This document shows positions 1 to 12,600 of a DNA stretch of 64,000 nt, piece after piece. The notes under the pieces were generated by a model. That model was not told the origin of the DNA. It was given only the letters and a program-made list of their open reading frames with translations, and did no database searches. Position numbers and translations under genes: made by a program. Source of the stretch: Sarcocystis neurona (taxonomy: Eukaryota > Apicomplexa > Conoidasida > Eucoccidiorida > Sarcocystidae); the NCBI GenBank assembly GCA_000727475.1, contig KL647303.1:2403366-2467365 (forward strand), given 5' to 3'. Within the stretch, counting starts at the first letter, position 1, and every line of letters starts with the position of its first letter.

Positions 1-434
1 AGGAAGCCCTCCAGAAGTGGGGGCACGGGAGACTGCCGCAGCAGCGTCTTCGTGAAGGACGCGCTAGACGGGGTCGTAGCTGCCACATGCAGCAGGAGAC
101 CCGGCTGCCTCTCTACCTTTTCCTCGGGCACGCCGTTCGTATCCGGTGGCCTTCGCCTGTGCTAGCGTGCCGTCTTTCTCTCTAGCAGAAATATATACAC
201 CTGGTTTCTTCTACATGTAGATGTCGGATTTACCTGCTCTCTTGCGGCCACTGCTGGGATCCCCCCTTCTAGCGCCCTACGCACCTCCTGCTGTTTTGTC
301 TCGATAGTCTTTCTCTCGTCCGGGCCCTTGAGACTTTGCGCCCTGTTCCTGTCTCTCTCTCTCGTTGTCTTTCTGTGACTCTTTCTCTGTCTAACTGTCC
401 CTCCCGCTCTCTGTCTCTCTCTCTGTGGACCAGT

Positions 435-464
435 CACACACACACACACACACACGCACACACA
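435..464. repeat. CA dinucleotide microsatellite
   Basis: About 15 CA units with one CG interruption, directly after a CT-rich polypyrimidine run. Confidence 0.9.
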
Positions 465-724
465 AAGCCCTGCACATGTCTGCGTGCCTGTGCCGGGCCC
501 AAAAAGCTACGCCTCTTTCCCTTTGCAGTCCCTGGTTCCTGCTGCTGCAGTTCGCAGGGCCGCTGAGTGCACTGCACGATGGACCCGCCCCTCCCCCCTC
601 GCATTTCCCGTCCACAGCAATCCCATTGCTTTTTTTTTCATTCGTCCGTCGCTGCATGTGGTGCTGTATATCTCTATGCATGTCTTGGGTGTCTTTTGTA
701 CATGTCTACCTTATTTAAGTACGC

Positions 725-752
725 ATATATATATATATATGTATGTATAGAG

Positions 753-796
<44 letters not shown>

Positions 797-797
797 G
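725..797. repeat. TA dinucleotide microsatellite
   Basis: Two long TA blocks separated by a short GTATG-type interruption. This is the first of more than 20 similar TA tracts in the window. Confidence 0.9.
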
Positions 798-2179
798 TAA
801 ACACGTGTACGCGGGATAGCGCTCACACACTGTTGCACGTGGGCACGTGTGTTATATTTGTTTCTGCGTGGAGGGGTTTCTGTGCGTGGCCCTACTCAGA
901 TTTCTACGTATACATCTGCGCGAGAATAAAGAGATACGTTCAGAAAATTTGAATAAGTCATACACCTCGCGAAGACACGTGAGTATGTGCGAGTCTGACG
1001 GCTAGCAAGTACTACTGGTCGCACGTATGCTTCTTTTAAATAGGAAAGGGCCTCAGCGTCGAGGATTCCGTCGGAAGCAGAAACCCATAAGCACATGCAA
1101 AAAAATTGACCCGTGCTGATTTTCATTCATCAGCCGATGTCCCCACGTGTATATGTGTGTATACGTACGTATACGTATACTGCTACATGTACACATATAT
1201 ATATGTCGATGTGTACATGTAATGGTGTGTGTCCATATATGTGTATACATGTACACATACGTGTACTGGTGTGTGTAAATATAAATATATTTATCTATAT
1301 ATTTATCGATGTGTATAGGTAAAGGTGTATGTATATATATCTGTGGACGTAAGGCACCTACGAAGCAGCTGAAGCCAGCGGCATGTTGTCTCTCATCCGC
1401 AAGGATCAGCCATATCTGTGACGGTGCTTCCGTCCGGGTAGTCACGCTTTCAACTAATTTATCTATCTGTACTTCCATATACTTCTCTGTATACAATTCT
1501 GTGTCTGTACGTTTATCTAGCTATCTGTCTATATATATATATATGTGGGCATTTGTATCATCAAATGTGTATACGAGTCAACCTCTCTGTTGGTTCATCT
1601 GTATGTTTGTTGCTGTCCTCGTGTCTGCTACTTCTCTAGGAGTATGGGGCACTCTCTCTATATGGACCTGCCGTCTACTCAGCTTTGTGTACGCATACTA
1701 CGCACACATATACTGGCTGGCGGACTCCCCCGGGCGCCTCGATCTGCCGCGGTGTTGCGTGCCGCCCCAGGTGCTGCTGCTCACGATAGATACAGGCACA
1801 CTTGCATGTGGTACTCTCTAAGTGGCCTCCTGTACGCATGTATGTTTGTGTGTATCTGGGCACACGTATGTGGATCCATATATATATATATATACATATA
1901 TGTATGTGTATCCATGTCTGTTTGTCTGGGATAACAGGCATGCTTCTGCACCCCGTCTATCGATTGTCTGTCTATTTTTATGCACACCTTGCTGCTGCCA
2001 ACGTGACGCCGGGATTGTGGCTGCTGCAGCTGAAGACTGCTTACGGCGCGCGTGTTGAGGAACTGGCGAGACCAACTGTCCCGGTTCCAACGGCACCTGC
2101 GGCGCCGGAGACAATCCTACCTGCTGTAAGTCTTTGCTATGCCGCTGTTGCTACTGCGGCCGTTACAGCCGCTGCAACT

Positions 2180-2275
2180 GCCGCTGCTACTTCTGCTGCT
2201 ACTGCCGCTGCTACTTCTGCTGCTACTGCCACTGCTACTTCTGCTGCCACTGACGCTGCTACTTCTGCTGCTACT
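2180..2275. repeat. 24-bp tandem repeat (CTG-type, four units)
   Basis: Four successive 24-bp units built from GCT/ACT/TCT triplets, with a few substitutions (for example GCC to GAC at the start of one unit). Similar degenerate triplets flank the array from about 2140 to 2296. Read on the plus strand it gives an Ala/Thr/Ser tract; on the minus strand it gives Ser/Arg/Gly or Val/Ala/Glu tracts. No flanking exon structure shows that it is translated. Confidence 0.85.
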
Positions 2276-2857
2276 GTTGCTGCTACTGCTGCTGAGCGGC
2301 TGTTGATGAAAGAAAGTAGTCTGCCACGTCGGCAAGTAGCAGTCTGTGCAGCAGCTGTGTACGCGCGCACACGCCTCCATGCCGACAACACGTAGCCGCA
2401 GCGCTCTTTTCGTGTAAAGTCCACGGTTCTTGGGAGTCCGCTGCGCCTAGGGAGGAAAACTGCTTTCTTTCCTGCATGCGTCATTTAGAGCTCCCTGAGA
2501 AAAGCGGAGCAGAGCAACCCCCTTCTCTCGTGGGTTTCCTCCTCCTCCTCTGCTGCTGCTGCTCTACGGATGCGTGACTGTCTTTCCTGCATGTATGTGT
2601 CTTTGAGAGTGCGTTTCTGGCGATGCGTGGCAGGAGGCCCTCCCTCACATACGTAAGAGGAAATGCCCACGCATAAACTGCCTCCGACCTTCTTTTCCAC
2701 CGTCTTCACACAACGTCTTGCCCCAGAAAATCTGCTGCTCTTTCCGCGTCCTACAGATCCCTGTGAATAAGCTTCTGCTGCTGCTGCTGCAGGCCCAGAG
2801 ATAGGCATGTATTAGAGCCGTAGAGCCAGCCGTGAGAGCGGCTCACTGCCCCGTTTG

Positions 2858-3345
2858 CTGCTATTCTTGCCGCTGCTTTTGCTGCCGCTCTTGCTGCCGC
2901 CCTTGCTGCTGCTGCCCGTGCTTGTGCGTCTACTGCAACATCTTCTGCTGATTCTGTTGCGTCTTGCTGCTGCCGCTGCTATTCCGTCTCCTGCGCGTCT
3001 CCGTCCATCTGCTGCGCCTGCTCCTTCTTCTCCTCTTCCGTCTGCCGGTGCTAGTCACCTACTGGTGCTGCTGTTGCCCCTTCTCCTTTCCCTGCTGCCG
3101 CTGCGCTTCCTTGTGCTGCTGTGAATTCTGCTGCTGCCCGGGCAACTCCCGGCGTGCTGGCGCTGCTGCTCTTTCTCCCCCTGTTGCCGCTGCCCTTCGT
3201 TCTGCTGCTGCTGTTTTTCCTCCTGCTGCCGCTGTCTCCCCTCCTGTTGCCGCTCTCTTTCCTCCTGCTGCTGCTGTTTTTCCTCTTGCTGCCAATGTTG
3301 TTCCTCCTCCTGCTGCTGTTGGTAATCCTTCTGCTACTGCCACTG
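2858..3345. repeat. CTG-rich low-complexity block
   Basis: Nearly 500 bases of degenerate CTG, CTT and TCCT triplets. On the plus strand they give poly-Leu frames. On the minus strand one frame, with no start codon, reads as a Gln/Glu/Arg-rich tract like the homopolymer tracts of eimeriid proteins. A poly-Gln exon on the minus strand is possible, but I find no splice signals or conserved flanks that settle it. Confidence 0.7.
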
Positions 3346-4016
3346 CACTCGGACATGGGAGACGGGGATCGACCGGGTGCGCCTATATAGAAAAATTAGA
3401 AAACTTTGCTGAACGAGGCGTCTCCATGTCTACACTTTAGACCAGTGCTACGGCTTTTGCAGATAGGTGAACTTTTGGTGCTGCTAAGTCATTCTAGATG
3501 AAGATATTCTTCCACTGACCCCGGTGCATGTGCGATCTTTGTTGGAGATGAACTACCTGTACTGCAGGTAGTTCCTGTTCTTCTTTTCCTTCTTCTCCCC
3601 TTCTGCATCAGCGCCGTATACGGAACACACGGACGTCCGTAGAGAGAAGCTTGTGCGTGTGTGTAGGTAAACTCGCAACTCCACACGTGGGTACACGTCT
3701 CACATCTTTGGTGAAACACAGGGCTTTGTTCATACATATATATGTATGTCTGCTACCACACGTAGATATATAAATAAACGTCTTCCGCTGTCTCCATATA
3801 TATGCGTATATGAACGTGTAGGTGTATACACACAGAATACCTCCCCTCGGTGTATAATCATTCCTCAGGAGCACACAGGTGTAGCTTCGGAAGATTTATC
3901 TGCGAGACCTCTTCTTGTAAAGGCGAGACAAACATTGTTGCTGTTCTTCAACCACTCCGCTGTACTTCCTTGCGCACTTGTCCACATCCATATATATATA
4001 TATATATATGTGCGTA
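3346..4016. other. Non-coding stretch with small hairpin
   Basis: No gene is seen. It holds a short perfect hairpin at 3550-3574 (10-bp stem, 5-base loop) and TA tracts that lead into the left arm of the inverted repeat starting at 4017. Confidence 0.5.
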
Positions 4017-4389
4017 AGGAGAGAAACATGTGAGGTAGTGCGCGGGATACTCTGTGCCGTACCCCTAGTTGCACGTGTCTATCGAGCGTTAGGGAAATTC
4101 GCTTGGAAGGTGGGAAAGGCAGAGCCGTGGCTTGCTAGTGGAGAAGTGCAGTATCCGCTGCCGCAGTTGTCTTCTTCGGGGACGACAACACCCAGCTCCC
4201 CACTTTGTCAGCGAGCGCGGCGCACATGCAGCCGCGTTATACCTGAGCCGTGTACTGCACTTCTGCGCTAGTAAGATACTGCTTTGCCTTTTCCACCTTC
4301 CTGGCGAATTTTCCTAACGCTCCATAGAGATGGGCAACTACGGGTTCGGCACAGAGTATCCCGCCCACTACCTCACATGTTTCTCTCCT
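4017..4389. repeat. 137-bp imperfect inverted repeat
   Basis: The left arm (4017-4153) and the right arm (4253-4389) are reverse complements, each 137 bp, with about 20 substitutions and no insertions or deletions by eye. The spacer is 99 bp. Each arm borders a long TA tract on its outer side (left about 3990-4009, right about 4395-4415). Read outward-in, both arms stay open in the same frame and give related peptides sharing the motif RRETCEVV and a later ALGKFA. It could be a fold-back element or an inverted duplication of a former exon. No known family is recognised. Confidence 0.85.
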
Positions 4390-4439
4390 TCGGCATATAT
4401 ATATATATATATATAGATAGATATATAGATATATACAGT

Positions 4440-5995
4440 ATACGGGAGGCATGTCTTGCACTCGGCCGGTCGCCTCTCCTCCTCTTCTGCTGCTGCTGCT
4501 GACCGTCCAAACAATACACACCTATATACGTCTGGCCGTCCACTGAAAAAAAAGGTGTATGCCCCTGTGTGTATGTGTGTGTGGATGTGGAGACGTGGGT
4601 GACGTCATACGTGCATGCCTACAGCGTACGGATGTATTGGGAGATTTCTACATTGATATGTACATATTCGTGACGCCACATCTGCAGAGAGAGAGAGAAT
4701 AGGAGAGGGTTCTTTTATATAGACGGACCTGTATATACGCTTATGTGGACCAAGGAGCAGCGTAGGGAGCTTCCACGTCGTGCCATGATAGCCACGTGAA
4801 AGACTTACTCTTTCCTTTATCTATAGTGTGCATATGCCCCCTGCCTTTCTTGGTGTATGTAGTCGTTGGTGGACGCAGTGCCTACCTAAGTGCCTTTGCG
4901 CACAAAGGAAAGACTGGGACCTTTGCCGGGGGGAACAGGCACCCTCGGCCGCTTGTGAGGAGAAGACAGCGAAGGAGGGGCAACTGCGCAGCCCAACGAG
5001 GAGGAGACCTGCTGCTGCTGCTCTGCCGCTGTGATCAGCCTGCGTCGAGATCGTAGCACGCATTCAGAGATTGCATGCACCATCTTCAGACAGAGAGAAT
5101 AGGGCGGGCAACCAGTCCTTCGCACACATCTGTACGTATGTATACGTACAGAGATGTAAACATACACATATATACATATATATACATATGTATATGTACA
5201 TATATATACCCGGTGTTTGCATGCACCTTCTTCAGAGAGAAAAGTGTGGGCAACCATTTCTTCGCAGTGGTTGTACAGAGCCACACGCCCCTACGACTAC
5301 GTATATATATATATATATGTACATATAGCGGTGTGCGAGGTAGGATGTACGTGAGTGTACACGTTACTGTACGCGTCATACAAACGCGTTTCCTCCCAAG
5401 GCTGGAGGAAACACCTAGGCGTGCACCACCGGAGAAATGTGCATGCGACTTCTCAAGCAGCCCGACGCTACCTCCCTCCATCTATGTGTACGCGTCTGTG
5501 TTTGTGGACCACCTACGTAGAGCAAAGACGGCCGTGTCCGCAGCTTCACTCTCTACACCTTCCGCTCACGTACATACATTTACATACATATATAAATACA
5601 TACAGCTGCTGCATGAGTCCGAAGCCTGCACGTTGCTGCTGCTTCAAACAGAGCGGGAAGAAAACTGCTCGTCAACTTCTTGTCGAGGCAGCGGGAGCTA
5701 CTGAGGCTGCTGTCGCTTCCTGTTCTCCTGTGTGCTTCCTTCTGTCTTTCACCGCCTTTGACGTGTGTGGGGGATTTCTGCATGCAGCCTCCGGCGGAAG
5801 GCGCGCCTGGAATACCTACTGCTGGCCCCGCCGCAGCCGCAGCAGGACCGGTGGGGCTTGGCAGAAGAATAACAGGGGTTTTCCCGGTGCTAGTTACCTG
5901 CTCTCGACCAAGGAAGAAAACGGTTCACAGCCTCGGCTGCTGTTGTTGCAGCGCGACGGCCAGATCTCGCTCGCGAAAAGCGACACATACACGTA
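4440..5995. other. Non-coding stretch, diverged direct repeat
   Basis: No gene is supported. Two diverged copies of a roughly 50-bp segment lie at about 5071-5126 and 5218-5268. Both contain GCATGCACC followed by TTCAGA and CAACCA blocks, and TA/TG microsatellite DNA separates them. Confidence 0.45.
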
Positions 5996-6002
5996 CACAC
6001 AC

Positions 6003-6211
6003 AGAGACAGGCAGCTTCCCCTCTGTCTCTCTCTGTACCCTGTCTATCTCTCCCTACATATGTATACACACGGACAGGCAGCTACCCCGCGGTCTATCTC
6101 TCTACGCTGTGTATCTATCCCTGTATACGTATGTGTACACATACACAGAGACAGGCAGCCTCCCCACCGTCTATCTCTCTACCCCTGTCTATCTCTCCCT
6201 ACATATGTATG
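6003..6211. repeat. Tandem repeat, 67-77 bp period, three units
   Basis: Three units each begin with GACAGGCAGC-type sequence (about 6006, 6073 and 6150). They continue through GTCTATCTCTC blocks and end in TATGTATACAC-type alternating sequence. Confidence 0.7.
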
Positions 6212-6839
6212 TAACTACGTATATGACTCTGTATAGCTTTCTGTCCATAGAGAGAGAGGAAAAGAGAAAGGCAAGGAGAACCGTAACCCCCGGCCTGCTG
6301 CTGCTGAAGCAGTAGGGCTGAAGTTGCCCTGCAGGCATAGACATGATAGCCACTCCTAATTCGTATGTCTCCCTGTCGCTCTTCCTCTCTCCTTTTACGC
6401 ATGTGTGTCAGTATGTTAAACACTGGCCGACAACTGCCTGGCTTCTGCTCCGGAAGAGCGCGCTTCTGTGCGCGGAAACAGGCGATTTTATTAGTAGGTG
6501 GAAGGGTAGCCACCTCTGCACATGTTTCTGCGCCTGTGTCTGCGTCGGCCTCTGCATGTACTTCCACGGGCGTCCAGGTAGAGAGAAGCAGTCGCAGGGG
6601 TGGGCGCAGGGTCACGGCTGGGCAGACAGCAACATGTGCAAGGTGGAGGAGAAGTTGACGCAGTAGCTGAGAGAAGCGTACATAGGTCTGTGCAGAGACA
6701 TAGACAGACGGAGACAGAGAGACGGAGACAGGGAGGCGGAGACGGAGACACACACAGAGAGAGACAGCGAGACATTTTTTGGACGTCCGTGTGTGTGTGT
6801 GTGTGTGGAAGAACATAGAGACGCGCAGATCTGCCGGGG

Positions 6840-7700
6840 GGGAAGAGGGGCGCAATAGGAAAAAGAACTAAGTAGGGGCTTCTTTGCGGCCGTCATATGT
6901 ACACAATGAGGAGGAGTGGCCCCTAGGCGCAATAAGGAAAAGTTCCGCTCGAAGTAGGGGAATGTTGTGTATACACGCAGAACAGGCATTACTCTGAAAT
7001 AGGGAAGGTTGTATGTAGATGAAGAAACAGTCTTCTTAGAAATCGATAGGAGGTCTTTGTATGTAGACAAAGACCAGGGCTCCTGACTTTTTATGTAGAT
7101 GAAGTGGAACGAGTAGAAAGAGATAGAACTTTGCGTGTAGACAGAGAGGGCGCCAAACAGAAGATGTATTACTTAAGGTGGGGGGGACCGTTGTCTGCGT
7201 ACAGAGAGAGGCCTTGTGGGACAGCGCAGGAAGTGTTGCTCGAACTGCAGCGGGCTTCCCGCTGTAGACCTAGGGAGCCGTTGGTATGCGGGTGAAGATA
7301 CGGTTCTTCTGTTCGTAGGAGGAGGGCCTCTGTACGCAAACGCAGGAAGGGGAATCCTGGGAATTTAGAACTTTGTAGTAGGCAGGTGGTAAAGAAACGG
7401 TGTTATTACCCACAATAGGAGGGAAAGGAGGTGGGGGAGATTTGTACGCAGACGCAGAGAAGGCTCTTTTCGAGAGACGCTGGGCCGTTGTCGTATGCAA
7501 GCCGAAGAGGCCGGTCCCGAGGAACATGCAAAAAATATATTGCTAGAACTAGTAGGGGGGCACTTGTATGTGCGCACAGAGAAGTGGGTCGAAGAAGCAG
7601 AGATGCAAAAGGTTACACTGCGCACGAGGACAGAGAGAAAGAGAGATAGCTGCGGAGGGAGAGAACCTTGAGAATGTGTTCGTGTGTCTGTGTGTAGATA
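6840..7700. repeat. Degenerate tandem array, about 50-75 bp period
   Basis: A recurring module has a GAAATAGGAGGG-like block, then TTTGTATGTAGAC or a variant (TGTACGCAGAC, CGTGTAGACAG), then AGAGAAGG. It recurs roughly a dozen times with heavy divergence. No gene is seen in it. It is unlike the simple microsatellites around it. Confidence 0.55.
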
Positions 7701-8139
7701 GTAGGTAGGAGAAGCCATGGTCGTTACGCGCCTACAAAAAATGTGTGTAGATCGGGTCTGCGTGTATGGCTTAAGACAGCACGTAGTTGCCCTTACGGCG
7801 GAGAAAAAGTACGTGAACGTGTGTAGTCGTCTACGTGGAATTTCGACGGGTGCATGCGTGCACGGCCGTGTGTGGGCGGACAGACAGAGAGGGTGGTGTG
7901 GGAACAGGCCGCCCGCTGCTGTCGCTCTTAGCTGCTGCTGCCACGAAAGCGCTAGGAGCGAGACACATACGGCGGACGGAAGTTTCAGGCCTTGCGTTTC
8001 CAAGGGGGGGGGAAGGACTGGTTTTTCTTTAGCCACCGTCCTTTTGTTTTTACCAGCTACTACGGAGACACTTCTGACTGGCATGCGTATAGCTGTGTCT
8101 CTCTATGCACAGTTACAGCAGCAGACATTTACGTTCGCC

Positions 8140-8400
8140 CGTATATGCGTAAACACATATATGTATCCTCACACTTGTCTATATCTGCATGTACGTAGAC
8201 ATGCATGTACACACACGAATACAAACGTATGCATGCATGCATGTACAAATATGCGTACGCACACACACATATACGCAAACATACGTAGACATACATGCAG
8301 ACGTATACACACGCATACATATCTACGCATGCGCAAACGTATACACATATCTACATATATATATATATACGTGTGTGAGGATCTATACATATGTGTGTGG
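8140..8400. repeat. Long alternating purine-pyrimidine tract
   Basis: About 260 bases made almost wholly of TA, CA, TG and CG steps (GTATGCATGC, TACGTA, CACACA and similar), ending in a pure TA run. No coding content. Confidence 0.75.
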
Positions 8401-8899
8401 AGAGAAACTGTGAAATAACGTAGGTCCCGGTGGAGATGTACAGACAGCGTCTGTGTAAGCGTTTCACATCTAAGTTCTCCAGGACGACACTATGCAGCTC
8501 TCTTTCTTTTCATTTGTATATTTGTATGTGTATGTGTGTGTATACATATGTATATACATATGTATATCTCTGTATAGCAATACATCCTACGTGATAGGAA
8601 CAAATCTGCATGCAGGTATACATATGTATGCATACGTTTTTGTCTGCGCATGAAACTATGCGCACCCTTCACTGATACACACGTGCATCTGAGAGGTGTG
8701 CGCACGCTTGTATCCTCGAGTTCCTTCGCATGTCGATCTACCTGTCTGTTTGTCTGCGTATCTGTCTCTCGCTATATATGTATACATGTAATATATACAT
8801 ATATATATATGCATTTATATGCATATACAGGTGTACACGGTATCCTATATATGTATGCGTATGCCCCATGATACGTAAACGTACACGCGTGCATAAGCA

Positions 8900-8961
8900 G
8901 ATATATATATATATATATATATGTGTATGTATCTAGATCCATCCGATAGCTAGTTCATATA

Positions 8962-8991
<30 letters not shown>
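8900..8991. repeat. TA run followed by ATAC tetranucleotide run
   Basis: A pure TA tract (8900-8922) is followed after a short spacer by about eight ATAC units (about 8957-8991). Confidence 0.9.
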
Positions 8992-8992
<1 letters not shown>

Positions 8993-9698
8993 GCACGCTA
9001 TACATATATATATATACATAGGATATAAGCGTATACTTCTGCAGTATATACGTTGCCTCCTTCCGTCTCATGTTTATGTATATCTGTAGGGAGGGTGAGA
9101 GGAGACAGCACGTTATTATGGAGGTGCATAGAGAAAGAGTCGTACAAGGTCCCCGCGAGATGGGGAAAGACGGCACGGCTGCATTTGAAAAAGAAGAAGA
9201 TGAAAGGAAGCAAAACTAATCACGCACGCACACACACACACACGCACCGATACAGAGAGGTGCAGTAGGGATCATTTCTACAGGTGAGGAAGAAGGTCCA
9301 CAGCTAGCAGAGAGCAGGCAGACATGCTGAAGGTCGTCTGAGCTTCTCTCGACATGTGCGACTGGACTCGTTCAAGCGTCTACACCTGTGTACCCGAGCC
9401 TTCGCACAGCTACATGCGTACACGCATGGAACAGCGGGCGAGAGCTCGCGCGCAGAGAGGAAAAGAAGATGCAGCTTTTCTTGCGGGAGTGATGAAGTGT
9501 AGCAGAGGCCGTCTTCGAGGAGACAGATGCACAGCTTTGCATCACCCCATGCGTGAGACACATATGTATGTCTGTGTGTATGGGAATTCCGAAGCGTGTT
9601 TGTATAGCCGCTGCCCTGTACAGAGAACGATCTTCCCACGCACCCTGACCCAGATATATATACGTGTATATGCACTTGTGTGACTGAAAGTGAGAGAT

Positions 9699-12600
9699 AT
9701 GTCCTGCTGCTGCAAGATTGATGGGGTGTGTGCTGGTTGCATGCAGTTGCCGATTCCCAAGGAAACGCTTTTGGAAGCTTTCGCACAAGCCGCGCAAGTA
9801 AGTAGCCCTTCGCTGACCCGAGCAGCAGCTCTCTGCACGGGGTCTTGACACGCGGGCAGGCGCCCTACATCGACATGCACCTACGCGGTGATGAGAGAAT
9901 CTGCGCGTGCCTCTCGCCTCAAAAAAGCTGCAGGCGTTACAAAGCGCCGCGGTGTGCACTGCAGCCTCCCACTGCATGCAGAGGAAGGTGCACACGTATA
10001 ATCAATTTTGAAAATGCGTCCACTCACTGCAGTCCTGATATTATTGCTACCGCAGCCTGCTGCTATACAGCATACAGGCTGCGCGTGTGTGTGCGTCTCG
10101 CTCTCTGTCTCTCTCCGTCTCTGTCTCTGTCTCTGTCTCTGTCTCTCTCGTTGTCTCTGCGTCTGCCCAGCTAGACATATGAATATTTTCTTGGGAGGCT
10201 CGCGCCGAGCAGCCTGGCACTTGTAGCTTCTGGTTGCCGGGCAGGTGAAGTTGCCTGCATCATAGGAGAGCGTAAAGCTCAGTGCGTCCAAACGTTTCTT
10301 CTCATACACGTAGGTGACATGTCTTTGCGTTTTTTCACGGCCGTCCCTTCCTCCTAGTGATATGTCGCATGCATCTGCTGCTGATGCAGCCGCTGTTACT
10401 GCTGCATTTGCAAGAAGTAGCTAGAGGGCGACGCGGCTGGATCCCGCCTGTTTCTCGCATGCCTCTGCTTCCTAGTTGGCTTGCACGTTGGCAACCTCGT
10501 CGTCCTGACCCGTGCAAATGAGAAGCTTCGGAAACGCAGCTGCCCGCCCGCGATTTCCCTGCGGCGCATGCATGCGTCTCCCGTGCGTCTTCTCCGGACT
10601 GAGTCGAAGAGCTGGCTGGCGAGCATGCACTCGTGGGCGGAGCTTTTTCTCCTTTTCTTGGGCGGCTCTGTGCGTCTCGACTCCCTGTCCCACGCCTTAG
10701 TTTACACCTTCTACGGAGCGTCACATGTTCTATGGAAGTACAAGTCTTTTTTTCAGTCTGTTTCTCTGCGTCCGCGTCAGTCTCTCTCTGGATGCGTGCA
10801 CAGACACTGGACGTGAACAGTCACTTGTACGCATGCGTCGTCGCGCCTTTTCCAGTCCTATAAAACTCTATACTGACAGGTCGACTTACGCCTGACAGCG
10901 AGTGGTAACAACTTGGTCGCCCGTGCGCGTATGTTGCTGCAGCTACCTGTTACCCGTCAGCCCCTGCACCAGGTGCTCAGGGAAATACAAACACGTTTGC
11001 GTATATACGTATGACTGTACGTCCAGACATGTGTATCTGTGTACGGCTGCATCTATGTATATATATATACACGTGTGTGTAGCGGTATCGATTTATACGA
11101 GCATACAGCTGTCCTGCATGTATATGTATACGGTTGTATACAGTTGCCGCCCCACGTCTGATGGTTAACTCGTTCAAGACACATGCGTGGAACTCTCTTC
11201 ACGTATATGCGTGCACACCTGCACCAATATTTGTTTATATTTGTATATTTAAATATGCATATATATATGCATATATGTATATATGTATGTTTCCAACCGT
11301 ACGCAGGTAGAGCTCGACGGCTACTCGTGCGTACACCCATGTACAGGTGAACGTGGTTGTGAATACAGATGTGAAAGTGAATACACGTCCCGGCCCAATT
11401 TTGCTGTACACCAGCACTGCTCTCGACAGAGTTTCCTTCGCTGTTACGTGATGCGCACACCCACGGACAGTCCACCGGGTTCTCTGTGCTGCCGACGCTG
11501 CAGGGCCGCCCTCACTTGAGCGTCGCAGCTGCAGTCGAAAGAGCTCGCAGACTTGTAAGGCCTCTCTCTTCGAAAGACGCAGCGCATGCACAGCGCCTGG
11601 GCGTATACAGTGTACACTGCGCGGCCTGCGCCAACACGTGCAACCCCAACGCCATGGTGCACGCATGCAGTAATGGAGGAAACAAAGCCACGAACAACAG
11701 ACGGAGTAACGTGCGAGTCTGAGCGCCGCGTTGAGACACGCCTGGGTTGGCGTATGTGAAGGCTGTACAGAGAAGAGCCGGAGGTTGTGTCTGTCCGTAC
11801 GTGCGGCAGCAATGTCTGCCAGAAGCTCTGCACTCGCTTGCGCTTGTTGGGAGAGGGATACACTCGGGACACGACTGCAGACAAGCATCCGGCCGCACCT
11901 CCGCCGACGACATGGCTGCAGGCTGCGGCGTGCATGCAGCAGCTGCTCGACGATAGCAGAAGCTGCTGCGGGATGCGCGTTGGGATACCTACGCGGGCGC
12001 GCGAATCTGCTGCTGAGCGCATGCAGCAGGAGGACGTTACGGGCCCACCAGGCAGATCCCTGCTTCCGAGGTCCCGTTGAGGCCTCGGTGGCACGTGGTA
12101 GTGGCTCTTTGCACGCTGGGCAAGCGTTCTTCTCTCCCTACCAGCACCATAATATATATATAATATATACATATATATATATATATATACATTTATATAT
12201 ATATATATATATATGTGTCTGTGACGGCGATATCCATACATGTGTATATATGTACGTGGAGCACTACAATACATACATACATATATATATATGCCGCGAA
12301 AATATATGTGAAAATATATATATATATATATGTATGTATATAAATATGTATACAGAGCTGTAGAGAGTAGTCTTGCAGCGGCAGCGCGCACACCCGTCTT
12401 GCGTGATGCGCATCGCGGCCACGTAGCTGCACGTTCACGCGTCCTGCCGGAGGGCTGCAGTCCCCGCGGAAACGTCTCAGCCAATTTGGTGCATCGACCG
12501 TGTCCGTGCCTAGACACGTCCACACGTGCTCGAATGTATAGAACTACGTATCCCCACATATATGGGTATGTGTTCGCACAGCTGTCGAGCTGCAGCTGCT

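Larger units (their letters stand above)
1..2130. other. Microsatellite-rich non-coding stretch
   Basis: No gene is supported here. The first 180 bases have coding-like composition in several plus-strand frames (one frame ends at a TGA near 52), so the end of a gene lying to the left is possible but no frame can be chosen. A polypyrimidine run (about 300-426), a CA run (435-464) and a TA run (725-797) follow. Further short TA/TG tracts occur around 1140-1340, 1525-1550 and 1875-1910. Open frames rich in Tyr-Ile repeats here are translations of TA microsatellites. Confidence 0.6.

Noticed and set aside
2855..3390. Poly-Leu open frames
   Set aside because: They are translations of degenerate CTG triplets without splice signals or conserved flanks.
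700..9020. Many short Tyr-Ile or Thr-His frames
   Set aside because: They are six-frame translations of TA and CA microsatellites.
11747..11956. Possible middle exon of the light chain near 11.89-11.95 kb
   Set aside because: The peptide faintly resembles the EF-hand segment before GLAPS, but neither the acceptor phase nor the donor fits the flanking exons.
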